Source of the DNA: Heliocidaris tuberculata
Taxonomy: Eukaryota > Echinodermata > Echinoidea > Camarodonta > Echinometridae
Direction of reading: 5' to 3'
Assembly: GCA_025618425.1 (NCBI GenBank)
Contig: CM046842.1
Location: 34,334,688 to 34,398,687 of the forward strand
Length of the DNA: 64,000 nucleotides
The translations under genes and the position numbers were made by a program. Shown here one piece after another: positions 11,620 through 34,994 of the stretch (positions are counted from its first letter, which is position 1; each line of letters begins with the position of its first letter). The notes below the pieces were generated by a model that was not told the origin of the DNA, ran no database searches, and saw only the letters and a program-made list of their open reading frames with translations.

Positions 11620-12172
11620 ACGTGCAATAACTCATTTCTTTCTTATGTGTACTTGTCTCCTTAGGGTCAGTGCTTTTGCTGTGGCTCGACAGGCATGCTC
11701 TTTTTCTCCCCCATTTTTTAAGCTTGCCTAGCTCCTGCCGCGTTCGATGTGCTCCTTTGGGTTGGTTGCCCCTGTGGTGGTCCGCTTGCGCGATTGCGTG
11801 CTTTGATCGCCTGGAGGCGCTGAACTTAATCGGTTCAGTGCTTCCAGGTTGTTGAAGTTTGCGTGCATGCTCGTCGGCGGATTGCGGTGGGGGCGCTGAC
11901 TTGGCGGATCGGTGGGACGCGGCGGGGGTTAGGTCTTCAGGAGTGAGCATACGTGCTGGGTCGCGATAGGAGCGCTGTTTCAGATTGTAATGTATATTTT
12001 CTTTTTTTACGAAGTTGAATAGTTTTAATATGTATAAATTACTTATCTTGTCTGTGATTTTTTTCACCTTAGTACTTATATTTATATGTTTTTTAAAAAT
12101 TGTAAACTCACACTGTTAGTCTTCGGACTTTTTGCTGAGTCTTTTTAATAAAACCGAAATTGAATTGAAAAA
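11620..12172 (+). mobile_element. 3' end of a retroposon (LINE-like), copy 1
   Basis: The 3' part (about 12000-12172) matches the inverted copy at 28903-29080, including ACACTGTTAGTCTTCGGACT and TCTTTTTAATAAAACCGAAA, and ends in a GAATT-type tail. Shared 3' ends with simple tails are typical of non-LTR retroposons. The GC-rich segment 11650-11960 upstream is open on the minus strand but I recognise no protein in it. Confidence 0.65.
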
Positions 12173-12214
12173 AGGCTCTGTACTTTTTTTTCTTCTTCTT
12201 TTCCCCTCAAAAAA

Positions 12215-12455
12215 TGTTTTAACAATAATAATAATGATCCACCATAAATGGTGCTCAAGGCGCTCCAGTATTACCCCGGCTAGCTAGGCTATTGATTTTG
12301 GCGCTCACAGCATTCAAGGAATTCATTCCCGGCCGGGACTTATTTAACACCTGGGTGGAGAGTGGCAAGCATAGATTAATGTCTTACCAAAGGGCAGTAG
12401 TGCCGCACCGGGGTTCGAACCCACGACCTTCCCATCTCCAATCAAGTGTTTAAAT
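12215..12455 (-). mobile_element. tRNA-derived SINE (minus orientation)
   Basis: Read on the minus strand it contains a B-box-like GGTTCGAACCCCGG, then CACTCTCCACCCAGGTG, and ends in GCGCCTTGAGCACC and a TTA-rich tail. Relatives: 20410-20640, 41525-41735, 61735-61850, with tail-only copies at 1480, 24118 and 52370. Confidence 0.65.
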
Positions 12456-12508
12456 TTCATGCCTCCAACAGTGAGAGTTAATTTTTTATATTCATTTATA
12501 TACATCAG

Positions 12509-13757
12509 GGGGGGTGTTTCACAAAGAGTTAAAGGGAGCCACCGCTCGATATCCATGTACGTTCAATTTCATTCGCTTGCCCTTATTGCAAGGCCGTGCA
12601 TAACAACAATCTTGGAGCAGCGAACAAAATTGCCGTCGAGTTTGGGGTACTTTGTCAGTTGGGTTGTTCAGTTCGTTTTTCTTCGGTCGAATGCGTATCA
12701 CTGCAATTGCGTGCTCGTTTACCGAAGATGTACGGAGATTCCTGAATATTACCCGAGCCGGGCCAAGCTCCAAAACACCACGATTGGCGACTTTTCGGTC
12801 CCTTTAAGTTTGACTTAAAGTCATGCTTAAATTTCTAGTTGCGTGCGGTAAATGACACATCACCGCATTGGTCACATCATGCTCAGGGGACGCGCGCTAT
12901 TTAAGGTGTAATATATTCTTAATCATTGGCCTGTATCACTTTAGAAATAGAATATCAGAAAAGGGTTTAAATCAAGACATTCTAGCACACGGTATCATCT
13001 GCTATAACACTTTACATGGGGGCCGCCATTTTCTTGATGATATGTAGTTGTACATGAACCATTGGAAACCGTTCCGGTCAGGAAGATATTTTTAATTCTA
13101 CAGCTAAATTGCTTCTGTTCATTACAAAAAAATCCCCATATATGATGGAAAATACATAACAGGTGTATACATATATTCTATAATTTGAAATTTATAGACT
13201 TTTTTTTTAAATTCTCTGGTTTGGATAAATAGAAATCGATTTCTTGCATGGGCTTGCCTGGCAGAGCAGAACATAATTTATACAAAGCGCATTCTGACTA
13301 TTGAAGTCCATTATCTCAAAGCAGGTTAATGACGCTCGGGAAAGTTATCATCCATAAATTTGAATAATTTGCTCCGTCGCGTACGTCATAGTCTCAAGAA
13401 AACAGATTTATATTTAGTGAAATAGTAAGTTTCAAAGAAGTATAAAACACATTTTCGTTTTTAGAATATATGTATATATATGGTTAAATATTTTAAATCT
13501 CAAAGGGGATTTTGTATCAGGAAGAAAGATAATTTTGCATTCGGATTAATAATATCTTTATTTACACATCAAGAAAATGGCAGCCCCCAGATATCGCTAG
13601 CAGACGATAAAATTTGCTGAGAAAATCTTGATTTATACCCATCCCGTATATTTTAATGTAAAACTACGCAGGACAACAAGAAGGAATAGATTACATCTTT
13701 GAATGTAAGCACATTTATATTTTGAGGTTAATTCCCCTTTACTTTGTGAAACACCCC
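12509..13757. mobile_element. Possible 1.25 kb element with GGGGGTGTTTCACAAAG ends
   Basis: GGGGGTGTTTCACAAAG at the left and CTTTGTGAAACACCCCC at the right form an inverted terminal repeat. The inside has no recognisable transposase. The left 250 bp are CpG-richer than the rest, so it may be composite. Confidence 0.5.
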
Positions 13758-14329
13758 CGGGATGGGCTTTCGTATAAGGACTCTATTCCTTTTTAGCTCT
13801 TCCCTCCACTCTCATTCTGTTTTTGTTTGGATGTATGTTCCTTTGTATGTCTATTATTGTATTTATAAATTGTAATTGTAAATGTTAGGTATTTTTTAAT
13901 GATGAGTGTAAATAATAATAAATGATAAATGAACTTTGAACTTCATTCCAAAGGGAATTAAATCCACCAAAATTAAAATTATAAAAATTCCTTAAAAATC
14001 GAAATGTATTGCTGGATTTTTAAAAACATTATTAAAATGGTCTAATTCAATGGCCTTAATATATATAAATACACAAATGAAGTATAAATACTAAACAAGG
14101 AAAAGTGGCCTGTAAATTAAAAAATCTTGAAGTTTAGTGAAAAACCTAAAAGTGGATTTAATCCCTTTAATGAAACTGTTCATATGTCCATATAGAAAGG
14201 TAACATGAATGGACTCATGGCGCCAAAATATTTGCCACTGGCATGGAATGAAAATGATGTAAGGCAAACTGTTCCCATTCACCGTTATGGTACCGTTTTA
14301 CGGTACCATACTATAATTAGGTAGGGCCT
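13758..14329. other. Intergenic, no gene seen
   Basis: AT-rich, with an ATAATAATAAATGATAAATG tail-like segment near 13905 and GGAATTAAATCCACC-type remnants also seen near 10690-10735 and 14150. Nothing coding is supported. Confidence 0.5.
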
Positions 14330-14805
14330 TCAGTGCTTCTCAGAAAAAAGTTAACAGTGAGAAAATGTTAAATGAAACCTTTTTGTGCAAAGGTGCAAAA
14401 TCCAGACTTGACAATATTTGTTCTGGCTGGTATCAGCAAAGTTGAGAGCCATGAAGAGGCTTATAAATTGATCCATATTTTTATTTTTTAATTTTTTTTT
14501 ATTAATTCATTTTTTGGTATTTATTTTGTATTTTTTTAAATAAAAAATATGCAATTTATGTATATACCAGGGAAATGTTCCTTCAGGCATACCAATTCTT
14601 GTCAAGTCTTGATTTTGCACTCTTTCACAAAAGTGGCGTTTACTCATTCGAACGTAAAATCTTCGCCAGATTTCTTGGTATCATTTGATAGAAGAGACCC
14701 TAAGCTATTCACAGGTATAAAAAGATCCTTACAAAAAAATTGAAATACTTATTTGGGGATACTTTTTTTTCTTCTGACTGTTAACTTTTTTTTGGAGACG
14801 CACAT
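14330..14805. mobile_element. Foldback element, second copy
   Basis: Inverted ends TCAGAAAAAAGTTAACAGTG and CTGACTGTTAACTTTTTTTT are present. The internal arm GACTTGACAATATTTGTTCT resembles the arm in the copy at 9733-10400. No coding capacity. Confidence 0.7.
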
Positions 14806-14878
14806 AGTACCCATCATTTTCTACGCCGCAAGCTAGCTAGCTAGCATGCAGCATGCATGACATTGCAATTTTGGCGTA

Positions 14879-14907
14879 TCACGTGACTATTTACAGACCC
14901 CGCCCCC
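14879..14907. promoter_or_regulatory. Candidate promoter motifs: TCACGTGAC and GC box
   Basis: A palindromic E-box TCACGTGAC (14879-14887) is followed 11 bp later by CCCCGCCCCC (14898-14907). They sit in a locally CpG-rich segment (about 14820-15300) that also carries GCTAGCTAGCTA runs. HTATIP2 begins its first coding exon directly after an acceptor, so an upstream non-coding exon must exist; this is a candidate location. No TSS or donor could be fixed. Confidence 0.3.
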
Positions 14908-17265
14908 ACAGCCGGCCCTAGCCCGCGTAGCGCTAGCTAGCTAGCCACAGCCTTTTTGATTTGCCTATACACAAAGTCAAAGATCGCCTTTCTGTAAACA
15001 ATCACTAAACTCGGCCAATTTCAATATTGTGACCTTCATTTTGTAAAGACGTATATTGGAAGAACGGAGTGTTTGATCAAATTTGATAGAGTAGGTATCC
15101 GTCTCTTTTATTATTGTGATGAATTAAAATGAGTAAACAATACGGTCGGTAAAATGAGTAGGTCCATGGAGAACACTGCGGTACATGTACGGTATACATG
15201 TACGGTACCCGGTAGGTGACGAGCGGAGTAGCGGCCCGGGGAAGGCAAGGCCAAGGGCAAGGCGCTTGCTACTTCTACGCCTCGCCTACATGAATGTGGG
15301 ACTGTGTCAAACATTCTCTGTTGCAGTAGGCTAGGCAAAAACAGACAACAAAATTGCTCTAAGCAAGATTTAATTTTCTTAAATTTGCTAAATTGCCTCA
15401 TGAATGTGGGATTATTCAACTCTTATTACATGTTTATTAGTCTATTTTCATGATTTTACTAGAATATGCTACAAATTTGAGGTTTCAGAATCAGAGCTTG
15501 ATTTGAACATGTTGAAAGTGAAATTTTAAATAATTATTTTTCCTTCGATCTTATGTAGACCTAGTAAGTATTAGTAGTAACTTAACAGTTAGATTAGCCC
15601 AAACCAGACGCCATGCGAAGCACGGCGTCTGACTCTGACAAGGTCAAGGACCCACTAAACGTTCAATGCGACACCCCTCAATCATTGTCGCTAAAATGAA
15701 CAATCATATTTATTTAATTCACAGAAAGTCTTTATTAAAAGAATGTTGTCATCATGGTCATGGGAACAGGAATATTTCTCAAAATGAGGTCATGTCAGAT
15801 GGAACACACACATGTCGGATGGAATGAAAAATGTTACTATTTTGGCAACTTGCAAAAATCATTAATTCTTTAGCTTTGTCTTTGATAGGAAGGTCATGAT
15901 AGTTATTAATGTTATTGATATTGATAATTAAAAAGAGTTTACCTCTATTCATAAATTTCAAATTATTTTTCAATTTTGCAAGAAAACAATGAAAATTGGT
16001 GCACATTGTACAGTGTACATGTGTCATATAAAAACTGGCAAACAATGTTTCAACTCTCACTATCTGTAAGATAACATACAACAAAACTGATATTAAATTA
16101 ATTAGAAAGAATTACATATACTCTACCATATCAATTCCTCTTCAACCATATTATTTACAATTTAAACAACATTTGAACAATTAAAAAGAGTTGTGTTTTA
16201 TAGACTCACACAATATTAAAGGTAATGTACAGTTTTGGTAAGCCCTCCAAAAATTTTCATCACATTTCTTGGATTTTTGTTGATAAATAGCAAGAGACTA
16301 GCAATACTGAGATGTGGTGAAGATTTCAAATCCTAAAGTGGAATATTAAACAAAGGGGAGGCAAAAATAATTTAGATGCCGGGCCAGGGATGTAAGCTCC
16401 CAAAAATCTGCGTGCAGTAAACACTATACACACATTCAAAACCTTTGGGGATTGTGTGTGTATACTCCACACAGTGACAAACATGCTGTCTCCATGCGAA
16501 GTCCCAAGATTGTCAGGGTGGAAAGGTCTTAGTGTAGGGCAGCATATTGTGATCTAGAGTTCCTTACAGATATTTACACTAAAATTCACCAGATATCAGG
16601 GATGGAATACGAAATGATCTCGTAAAAACGTCTTTCGATACAAGGGGAACAACATGGGATTATATGTTTCTTTCCAATTTCTTTTTTGCCCCCAAAGCTG
16701 TACATGAGCTTTAAGTACTGTAAAAGTGTCCCCATGAAAGTTATGTTTATTCTTTTTGAAAATTTGAAGTGAAATGAATTGACTGTAAAGTGATCAATCA
16801 TTCATTATTTTTTTCAATTTTGGCCTCTAATATTGCTCTTAAAAGTAAAATATGCTTGCAATATTAGTCCTAATTATAAACAAGAAGCTTAATGTCATTT
16901 CAAACTGATCAACCATTGCATGACAATAAGCATCTATTTAGATTTTGAAACATTTTAGGCTTTAACAACAATTAATTTGAAGCGAAAATCAGTGCAAAAT
17001 TAGTGGAAACCTCCAGTCAGTGTTATCATTACAGAATTCACAAACTGATATTTACATTCTAGCTAGAAATACATATCTGTACAATGTTGTCTCTCAAGGC
17101 AGTCATATACTGATTATCTACCAGTCGTAACACATTTTGAACAAGAATTACAGTGCTTAGCAGGCCATCGGGTAATTTCACAGTGAAATGTTTCATAGCT
17201 AGCATAATTTCTTTAACACAGAATTTCCAAAATTTGAGGGTTCTAATCGTGCATTTCCCTTACGA
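14908..17265. other. Intergenic or 5' intron, no coding exon seen
   Basis: AT-rich except for the CpG-richer stretch to about 15300. Contains a short stem AGACGCC...GGCGTCT at about 15607-15631 and two CATGTC(A/G)GATGGAA motifs at about 15792-15825, related to motifs at 18322 and 18500. No exon supported. Confidence 0.5.
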
Positions 17266-17913
17266 AAATGTCCTGTGGTATTTTCTGTGGTACTTGCCTT
17301 TACCACACACAAAAACCACAGGAATACCTGATACCACAGGAAATTGTGTGGTAATGTACATACATGTACCACAGACTTGTGTGGCAATGTGAACGGCTGG
17401 CTGTGGTATCCATGTAATCCTGTGGTATTTCCTGTGGTACACATTGTTACCACACAAAATGCCACAGGGCTATCTAATACCACAGCCACGCATGTGATAA
17501 TGTACCACAAACTTGTGTGGTAATGTGAACAGCTGGCTGTGGTATCCTGCAGTCCTGTGGTATTTCCTGTGGTACACAGTGTTACCATACACAGTGATAT
17601 GTGATACCACAGCTGCACAGGTGGTACCACAGACTTGTGTTGTAATGTGAACGGCTACCTGTGGTAACTAATCCTGTGGTATTTCCTGCGGTACACATTG
17701 TTCATGTACAAATACCACAGCTGCACATGTCGTAATGTACCACTTGTGTGGTAATGTGAATGGCTGGCTGTGGTATCAGTAGACCTATGTATGGCAACAT
17801 TGTGTACCACAGGAAATACCACATATTACCACACAAGTCTGTGATACATTACCACACTACTTCCTGTGGTTTTGTGTGTGGTAAATACAAGTACCACAGA
17901 AAATACCACAGGA
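17266..17913. mobile_element. Foldback element with internal tandem repeats
   Basis: The ends form inverted repeats of about 70 bp (ATGTCCTGTGGTATTTTCTG at the left, complement at the right). Between them are about four diverged units of roughly 150 bp containing CTTGTGTGGTAATGTGAACG-GCTGGCTGTGGTATC and TCCTGTGGTATTTCCTGTGG. TGTGGTA and TACCACA alternate dozens of times, so the whole block can fold on itself. The open frames across it are by-products of the repetition. Confidence 0.8.
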
Positions 17914-19023
17914 CATGTTTGTAATGTACGAGTGCAGATAAGCCTGAGTTTACAAACAAATTACAGAGACTAAGGGAGAGAGGGGGGGGGGGGGCAGATT
18001 ACGAAGTGCAGATAAGTCTGTACAAATGAAATAAAGAGTTTGTTTGCAAAAGGGGTTAGATCCAGTAGAGCATTCTGAGAAAATCAAGTTTTTTAATTCC
18101 TCCCATATTGCAATATTTTTATGCATATATGAGGGAGTAGTAGGGAGAAGCACATGGTGGTAGGACTTCTGTGTTCTACATGAATTCTGCATTACTGTAC
18201 TTCTGACCAATCAGGTTGCAGGAAAGTTCCATGGATCTGAAGTGTGTACATGTAATGTAGGTTTGTGTGTGTGATAAAGCTGGACTGCGCTCTCATAACT
18301 GCACAGCACAGTGCTAGTTTTCATGTCGGACAGGAAAAAAGTCAACCTTATTTTTTTTCGTACTTGAAGGTAAATTTTCAAAATAATTATTTGTGCTAGT
18401 ACTGTGCACATCTAAATCATTGATACATGTACTTGCCAGGGAAGAAAAATAAAATTGCTGATAGTTTTTTACAGAAAAAACTTTTTGGAAAATTTGTGCA
18501 TGTCGGACGGAAAAATTGGAGTTCAAGTTTTTAAAATTGCAGGAAATCTTCATTTCATCTTATCTGGTTCCAATTTATATTAATCAAGTGGTTGATTGAG
18601 ATGTTTCTTAATATGTGTAGATAAATTTGCAACAAAGAAATTAAGTGCTTACACAGAATCTTGTCCTTCATGGAAAAAGTTCCGTCCGACCTGCTTGCAA
18701 ATTTGCATAACGTTACACAAATGTCAAAAAAGGTCAGAAATCATGTAATATTTGCATGGAAATGGATATTTTATGAAAGAGCAGATGTGAATCATCCCTA
18801 AAATGTACATAAACATCATTTACAACCAAGTTTCAAAATTGAGCATGTTGGTTACCAACGTGCTTGCTCCTGCGTGAAAAGGAAAGCCTGTGCTGTGCAC
18901 GTTTTCTGTCCTTTTCAATGCAACACAGCTCATGACATTCCAAGAAAGTATGTTATTTTGCCTACATTCATGGCATTTTTATTTCTTTTCTGGTGACTTT
19001 GGGGGAGTTTGAGAGCAGACCAC
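17914..19023. other. Intergenic or 5' intron, no coding exon seen
   Basis: A G run at about 17984-17994 and CATGTCGGACAGGA / CATGTCGGACGGAA motifs near 18322 and 18500, with an inverse TTCCGTCCGAC near 18680. No gene supported. Confidence 0.5.
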
Positions 19024-19163
19024 CAGGGGAGCATTTCATCAAGCGTTTTGTCAGTGATTTGTAACGACAAATTTGCTCTCAGCCAATCAGATGCAAGGAT
19101 TTCAGTAGCTTATAACAGTTATTGCATCTTGTCATTGATGACAAGTTTTATGAAACAGGGCCC
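19024..19163. mobile_element. Palindromic MITE with CCAAT box, copy 2
   Basis: Same family as 4677-4815, opposite orientation: CTCAGCCAATCAGATGCAAG, TTATAACAGTTATTGC and terminal TTTATGAAACAGGGCCC. It lies about 400 bp upstream of the first HTATIP2 coding exon. Confidence 0.8.
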
Positions 19164-19316
19164 AGGTGTCCTATGGATCTTTTTTGTCACTTAAAACCAG
19201 CCTTCTCACCAGTACATTAAACCCTTTGTGCTGATACCAAGGGTGAGGAATTTCAGAAAATAAAAACCATGTTAAGACTTTCTCAACAAGAGTACCGACT
19301 AGGGTAACAGACCAGT

Positions 19317-19482
19317 CAATGCCTACTTTCAATTTCCAAAGTTGTTTTGGTCATCCAAAACCACCTCCCTGGGATGTCATAAGGCCATATTTCACTCAGT
19401 ATGGACCAATAAATGTGTCAGTGCATACTTTCAACCTGCAAAATTGCTTTGGTCCTCTCAGATCACCACCATGGGATTCTTT
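19317..19482 (+). repeat. Two-copy tandem repeat, about 117 bp period
   Basis: The segment from TCAATGCCTACTTTCAATTT to CCTGGGAT recurs from TCAGTGCATACTTTCAACCT to CATGGGAT, diverged by roughly a fifth. A fainter third copy is near 31440-31490. It lies in the intron just before the first HTATIP2 coding exon. Confidence 0.65.
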
Positions 19483-19569
19483 ATTTATAATTATTTTCTG
19501 CTGAGATGCCTGCTTACAGCTATGTAACAGTAGATTTCATGTTATGTTGAAATGGATTTGTTCTTACAG

Positions 19570-31192
<11,623 letters not shown>

Positions 31193-32236
31193 AGAGAAGC
31201 TTGAGTTCTGGGAAAGGTAAAAAATAATTTCTGAGCTTTCTCATTTCTTTCAAATGTTAGTCACGGAGCTCCAGATACAATATACAATGGACAGTCTCTA
31301 TGGGGTGGGGGGGGGGGGGGTGAACTGTTTGGAGCTTCGTGAAATAATTGATCAATCAGAAGTGACTTCTACTGTCACGGCTGTTCTCTAATCAACTAGC
31401 TATGTGTCAAGTAAGAGCCAGAGGTACAGAGTTTAGTTTCCCACAGGTCCTAATGAATTGCCTTGGTCTCCTCAAATTGGCACCAATGATACTTTTATTT
31501 AACTCTTGTATTCTTTAATCAAACTAAAATGTAAAATGTAGGCCTGTGAATAAGAATAGGAAACTTTTGTGGAATGGCAATTTGTATGTGGAAATAGTGG
31601 CCATAAATTGTACTTTGCTTTGCCAATTTGAAGATCTTCATTCATCACTCTGATTCCCATGAAAGGTTGCATGGCCTTTTACTTTGATACACATCAAAAT
31701 TAGCTATGATGAGAATGAAAACAAGTATTTCTTTAATAGTCCAAACAATCTGAGAAAAGGGTTAAGGGGGTTAGCCAAGAAAGATTGAGAATTTAGATGT
31801 CTAGAAAATGTAGAGTATTTTGGTGTAAATTGGAGCACATTTGTTACTGTGCATTTTGTGATACAGTAAAGTGTACTTTAAGCTGCGATATTTTAGGGGC
31901 AAGTGGCAAAATTAATCATTACTATCAAAGGTCAAACAAAAAGTCGTCAGTTCTCTATTATCTAATCACTAGCTTTATAAATATGTTTTTATATCTTATC
32001 ATATTACCTGTACCTATATGTAGCTACTGTATAAATTTCAGGTTACAGGTTCCATATGTATTTCATTAGTTGTTTTTCCCAGAATTCATTAGTTCTTAGA
32101 CCTGAAAAAATGGTTTTGACTCGAATCGCTTTTTGAATGTAACTGTATAAAGTATGGATTATTCTTTACTTGTTAGTCCTAAAAAGAGGATTTTGGCTCA
32201 AATAATTGTAAATCTAAGCATATTTTCATATCCACC
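31193..32236. other. 3' UTR of version C and intergenic DNA
   Basis: Begins with a GAGTTCTGGGAAAGGTAAAA segment related to the dispersed repeat at 47272. A G run lies at about 31306-31320. No further exon or clear poly(A) signal was recognised. Confidence 0.5.
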
Positions 32237-32797
32237 AGGGCCCTATTTCATAGAATTAGTTATCATTAACAAGTTGCAATTACTGTTGTAAGCTACTGAA
32301 ATCCTTACATCTGATTGGCGGAGAGCAAATTTGTCATAGAAATGTGGCAATTGTTAACCCTTTCAGGACAGGAATTATTCAAGGGCTAAATTGATCACAT
32401 TTTGTTCTTCAAATTGGCAACAATATTTTTCTTTTAGAGCTACATGGTTCTAATAAGGTGTAATATCTTTGAAAATAACATACATGGTTATAAATTTTGT
32501 CAAAAAGTTGAAAAAATTGCCAATTTTTATGAAAAATAATGATTTTGAACCTCTCAGTGTGTTGCCAATTTAAGGATTTTAAAGCTTTTTCTCGTTTCTA
32601 AAATTCCTGACATCAAATGCAATATGGTTATTCAACAAAAATGGACATAGTGTGTGCAGAAATTTTTGCTCTTTCTACTCATGCATCTTGTAAATTTTTC
32701 AGATCTCTGAATCAAAAGTTATTGAGCCAAACCACAAAATGTGGGCAATTGTCTTGAAAGGGTTAACTGATAACAAGTTTTATGAAACAGGGCCCAG
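32237..32797. mobile_element. Palindromic MITE with CCAAT box, copy 3, split by an insertion
   Basis: Outer ends AGGGCCCTATTTCATAGAA and ATGAAACAGGGCCCAG belong to the family at 4677. The element is interrupted at a TTAA by the 405-bp element 32358-32762; removing the insert and one TTAA restores a continuous copy. Confidence 0.85.
32358..32762. mobile_element. 405-bp piggyBac-like non-autonomous element, nested
   Basis: TTAA at 32354-32357 and 32763-32766; ends CCCTTTCAGGACA and the complement of TGTCTTGAAAGGG. A CCC(T) start with a TTAA target duplication is the signature of the piggyBac superfamily. A second copy is at 46861-47268. No coding capacity. Confidence 0.85.
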
Positions 32798-33206
32798 TTT
32801 TGATAACATTCCATTTCTTAGATGTTGATTTGTAGATGGCGAAAGGTCAGCAAACTGATGGATTTAAATTCCTAAATCTGAAACAGAAATGTAACAAAGA
32901 ATATGATTAATGGAATATAATTTTCTTGGTTATCATTTTGATTGGTTGATATTGTTAACATGAACATGTTTGTTGATATTGTTATGTCGTTGAATATTGA
33001 TATTTTGCTGCTTGACGGATATTTTATAGTACTACAGTGCATGTACATGTACATGCATGTTTGGTGCAGAATAGTTGAAATTAAGAATGTGAAGTATGTA
33101 TCAAGTTAGTAGTGAAAGATGTACTTTTGGTTTATGACTGTCCACTGCCCGTGTAAAAGTTGATGTATTCTTTTTATTTCTTCTCTTTTAATAGATTTTC
33201 TTTCTA

Positions 33207-33253
<47 letters not shown>

Positions 33254-34577
33254 ATCTCTCTTTCTCTCTCTCTCTCTCTCTCAATATCTCTCTCTCTCTC
33301 AATACCTCTCTTTCTCTCTCTCTCTCTATATCTCTCTTTCTCTCTATCTCTAGTACTCTAGCACATTTAACTATGCGACCATGATTTTTGAGTATTCGCT
33401 GGCTTTCGCTAATTTGAGCCGATTATTTGTCTACGGATATTTGCACGCAAAAACGTCGCACAGTACGTGCTATAGCCAATAAAAGTGTGCACCACACACT
33501 TTTTGAAGTAATTTATGAAAGAATAAGGACGAAATTTAGACAAAATATTCGTGATTCCTTTTCTTTTAGATTAATAAAAAGTTCGTTGCTATTCATTTTT
33601 ATTCGCTTCATATTTTCTCATAAAAGAGCTTCTTGCATTATAAGTTGGAACAAGCATCATCTGATAATATTTAATATTTTCATGATCTTGCAGCTGCTGC
33701 GGAAAAAAATCACTTTTAAACATTTTGACAGCTTCAACAAAGCTAATTTTTGCTGTAATTGTGAAAATATATTCTGTTTGACCTTTGTTGAAAGTTTTAG
33801 CACCCGTAGTGCTTTGATTATATTTTTAAAAAATCAATTTTCATAGTCATTTACAATATTTTCCTCTGACAGATTAAGTGGAAAGTGTGCGGCATAAAAT
33901 AACAATTTCTTCTGAAATATGCGAAGAAGCATTATTTATGGCGATGAAAAGTGTTAATAAAAACATTTGATTGTTGCCCAAAACTTTTTTGGGGGTTGAG
34001 AACCGTTCTAGATCAGTTAATGTCGATTCTGATATAGCTCGTCTCTGTCCGGCTTATACACGAGCCTATTGGGAAACATGGATAAGTGTAATTGTGCACC
34101 ACAAACAAAAGCTTTATTTTCTACAATTTTCGAAGGAGATTTTGCTCTGTGAGGATGCATTTTCTCATCATTAATATTTTTTCTAATGGTCAATAGCAAA
34201 GAATGCCTTCTTTTGCAAAATGAGTGGAATATAAGCAATAGCGAACAAAAAATGCATGTGAAGAAATTATGTTACGTTTTCATTAAAAAACGTCGCCCTC
34301 TTGTGTTATCAATTAAACATAATAGTTCGTTCGCTTTGTTTGATAATGGTGTTTTTATACATAACGTGTCGCACAGTGTTATTTATGAAGTAACTGTGCA
34401 CCATCAAAACCTAACATAGGCAGAAATGTATATCTTATTTTTGTTTTGTTCCTTATATTTTTTATAAGTCATTTGTTTAATTACCTCAGTAAGGAATGTT
34501 GAAAAACAATGCAAAACTAGAAATATAGGCCTAATCATGCAAAGCCAAGGTATACCTTTGAAGGTTCGGGCCTATAC
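32798..34577. other. Intergenic; simple repeat and an unexplained AT-rich block
   Basis: CT runs with ATCTCT interruptions at about 33209-33355. From about 33370 to 34430 the DNA is AT-rich with scattered CpG words (AAACGTCGCACAGTACG, CGTGTCGCACAGTG) unlike its neighbours. The short frames there match nothing I know. No gene supported. Confidence 0.45.
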
Positions 34578-34582
34578 TTCCT

Positions 34583-34648
<66 letters not shown>

Positions 34649-34750
34649 ACAATAATACAAATAATAATAACTAAAACAACTTCTACTACTACCACTACTA
34701 CTGCTGCTTCTGCTGCTACTGCTACTAGTATGACTAAAAATCTTACATCT

Positions 34751-34782
<32 letters not shown>

Positions 34783-34935
34783 GGCCTACTACTACTACTA
34801 CTGCTACTCTACTACTACTAGTAGTAGTAGTAGTAGCAGTAGTAGTAGTAGGAGTAGTAGTACATGTAGTAGCAGTACAGTAGTAGAAGTACTAGTAGTA
34901 GTAGTAGTAGTAGCAGTACAGTAGTAGAAGTAGTG

Positions 34936-34994
<59 letters not shown>
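34578..34994. repeat. Inverted trinucleotide tract: CTA run then TAG run
   Basis: About 235 bases of mostly CTA/ACT triplets (34578-34812) switch near 34813 to about 180 bases of TAG/AGT triplets on the same strand. The two halves are complementary and can form a very long hairpin. Interruptions include GCTGCTTCTGCTGC and a TACATGTAGTAG near the turn. Confidence 0.9.

Noticed and set aside
11615..12067. 150-residue basic frame on the minus strand
   Set aside because: It lies antisense to a retroposon 3' end; no recognisable domain, and the shared part is repeated at 28903.
17199..17630. 143-residue frame in the TGTGGTA foldback element
   Set aside because: Repeat-driven; no homologous domain, and the element is non-coding in both orientations.
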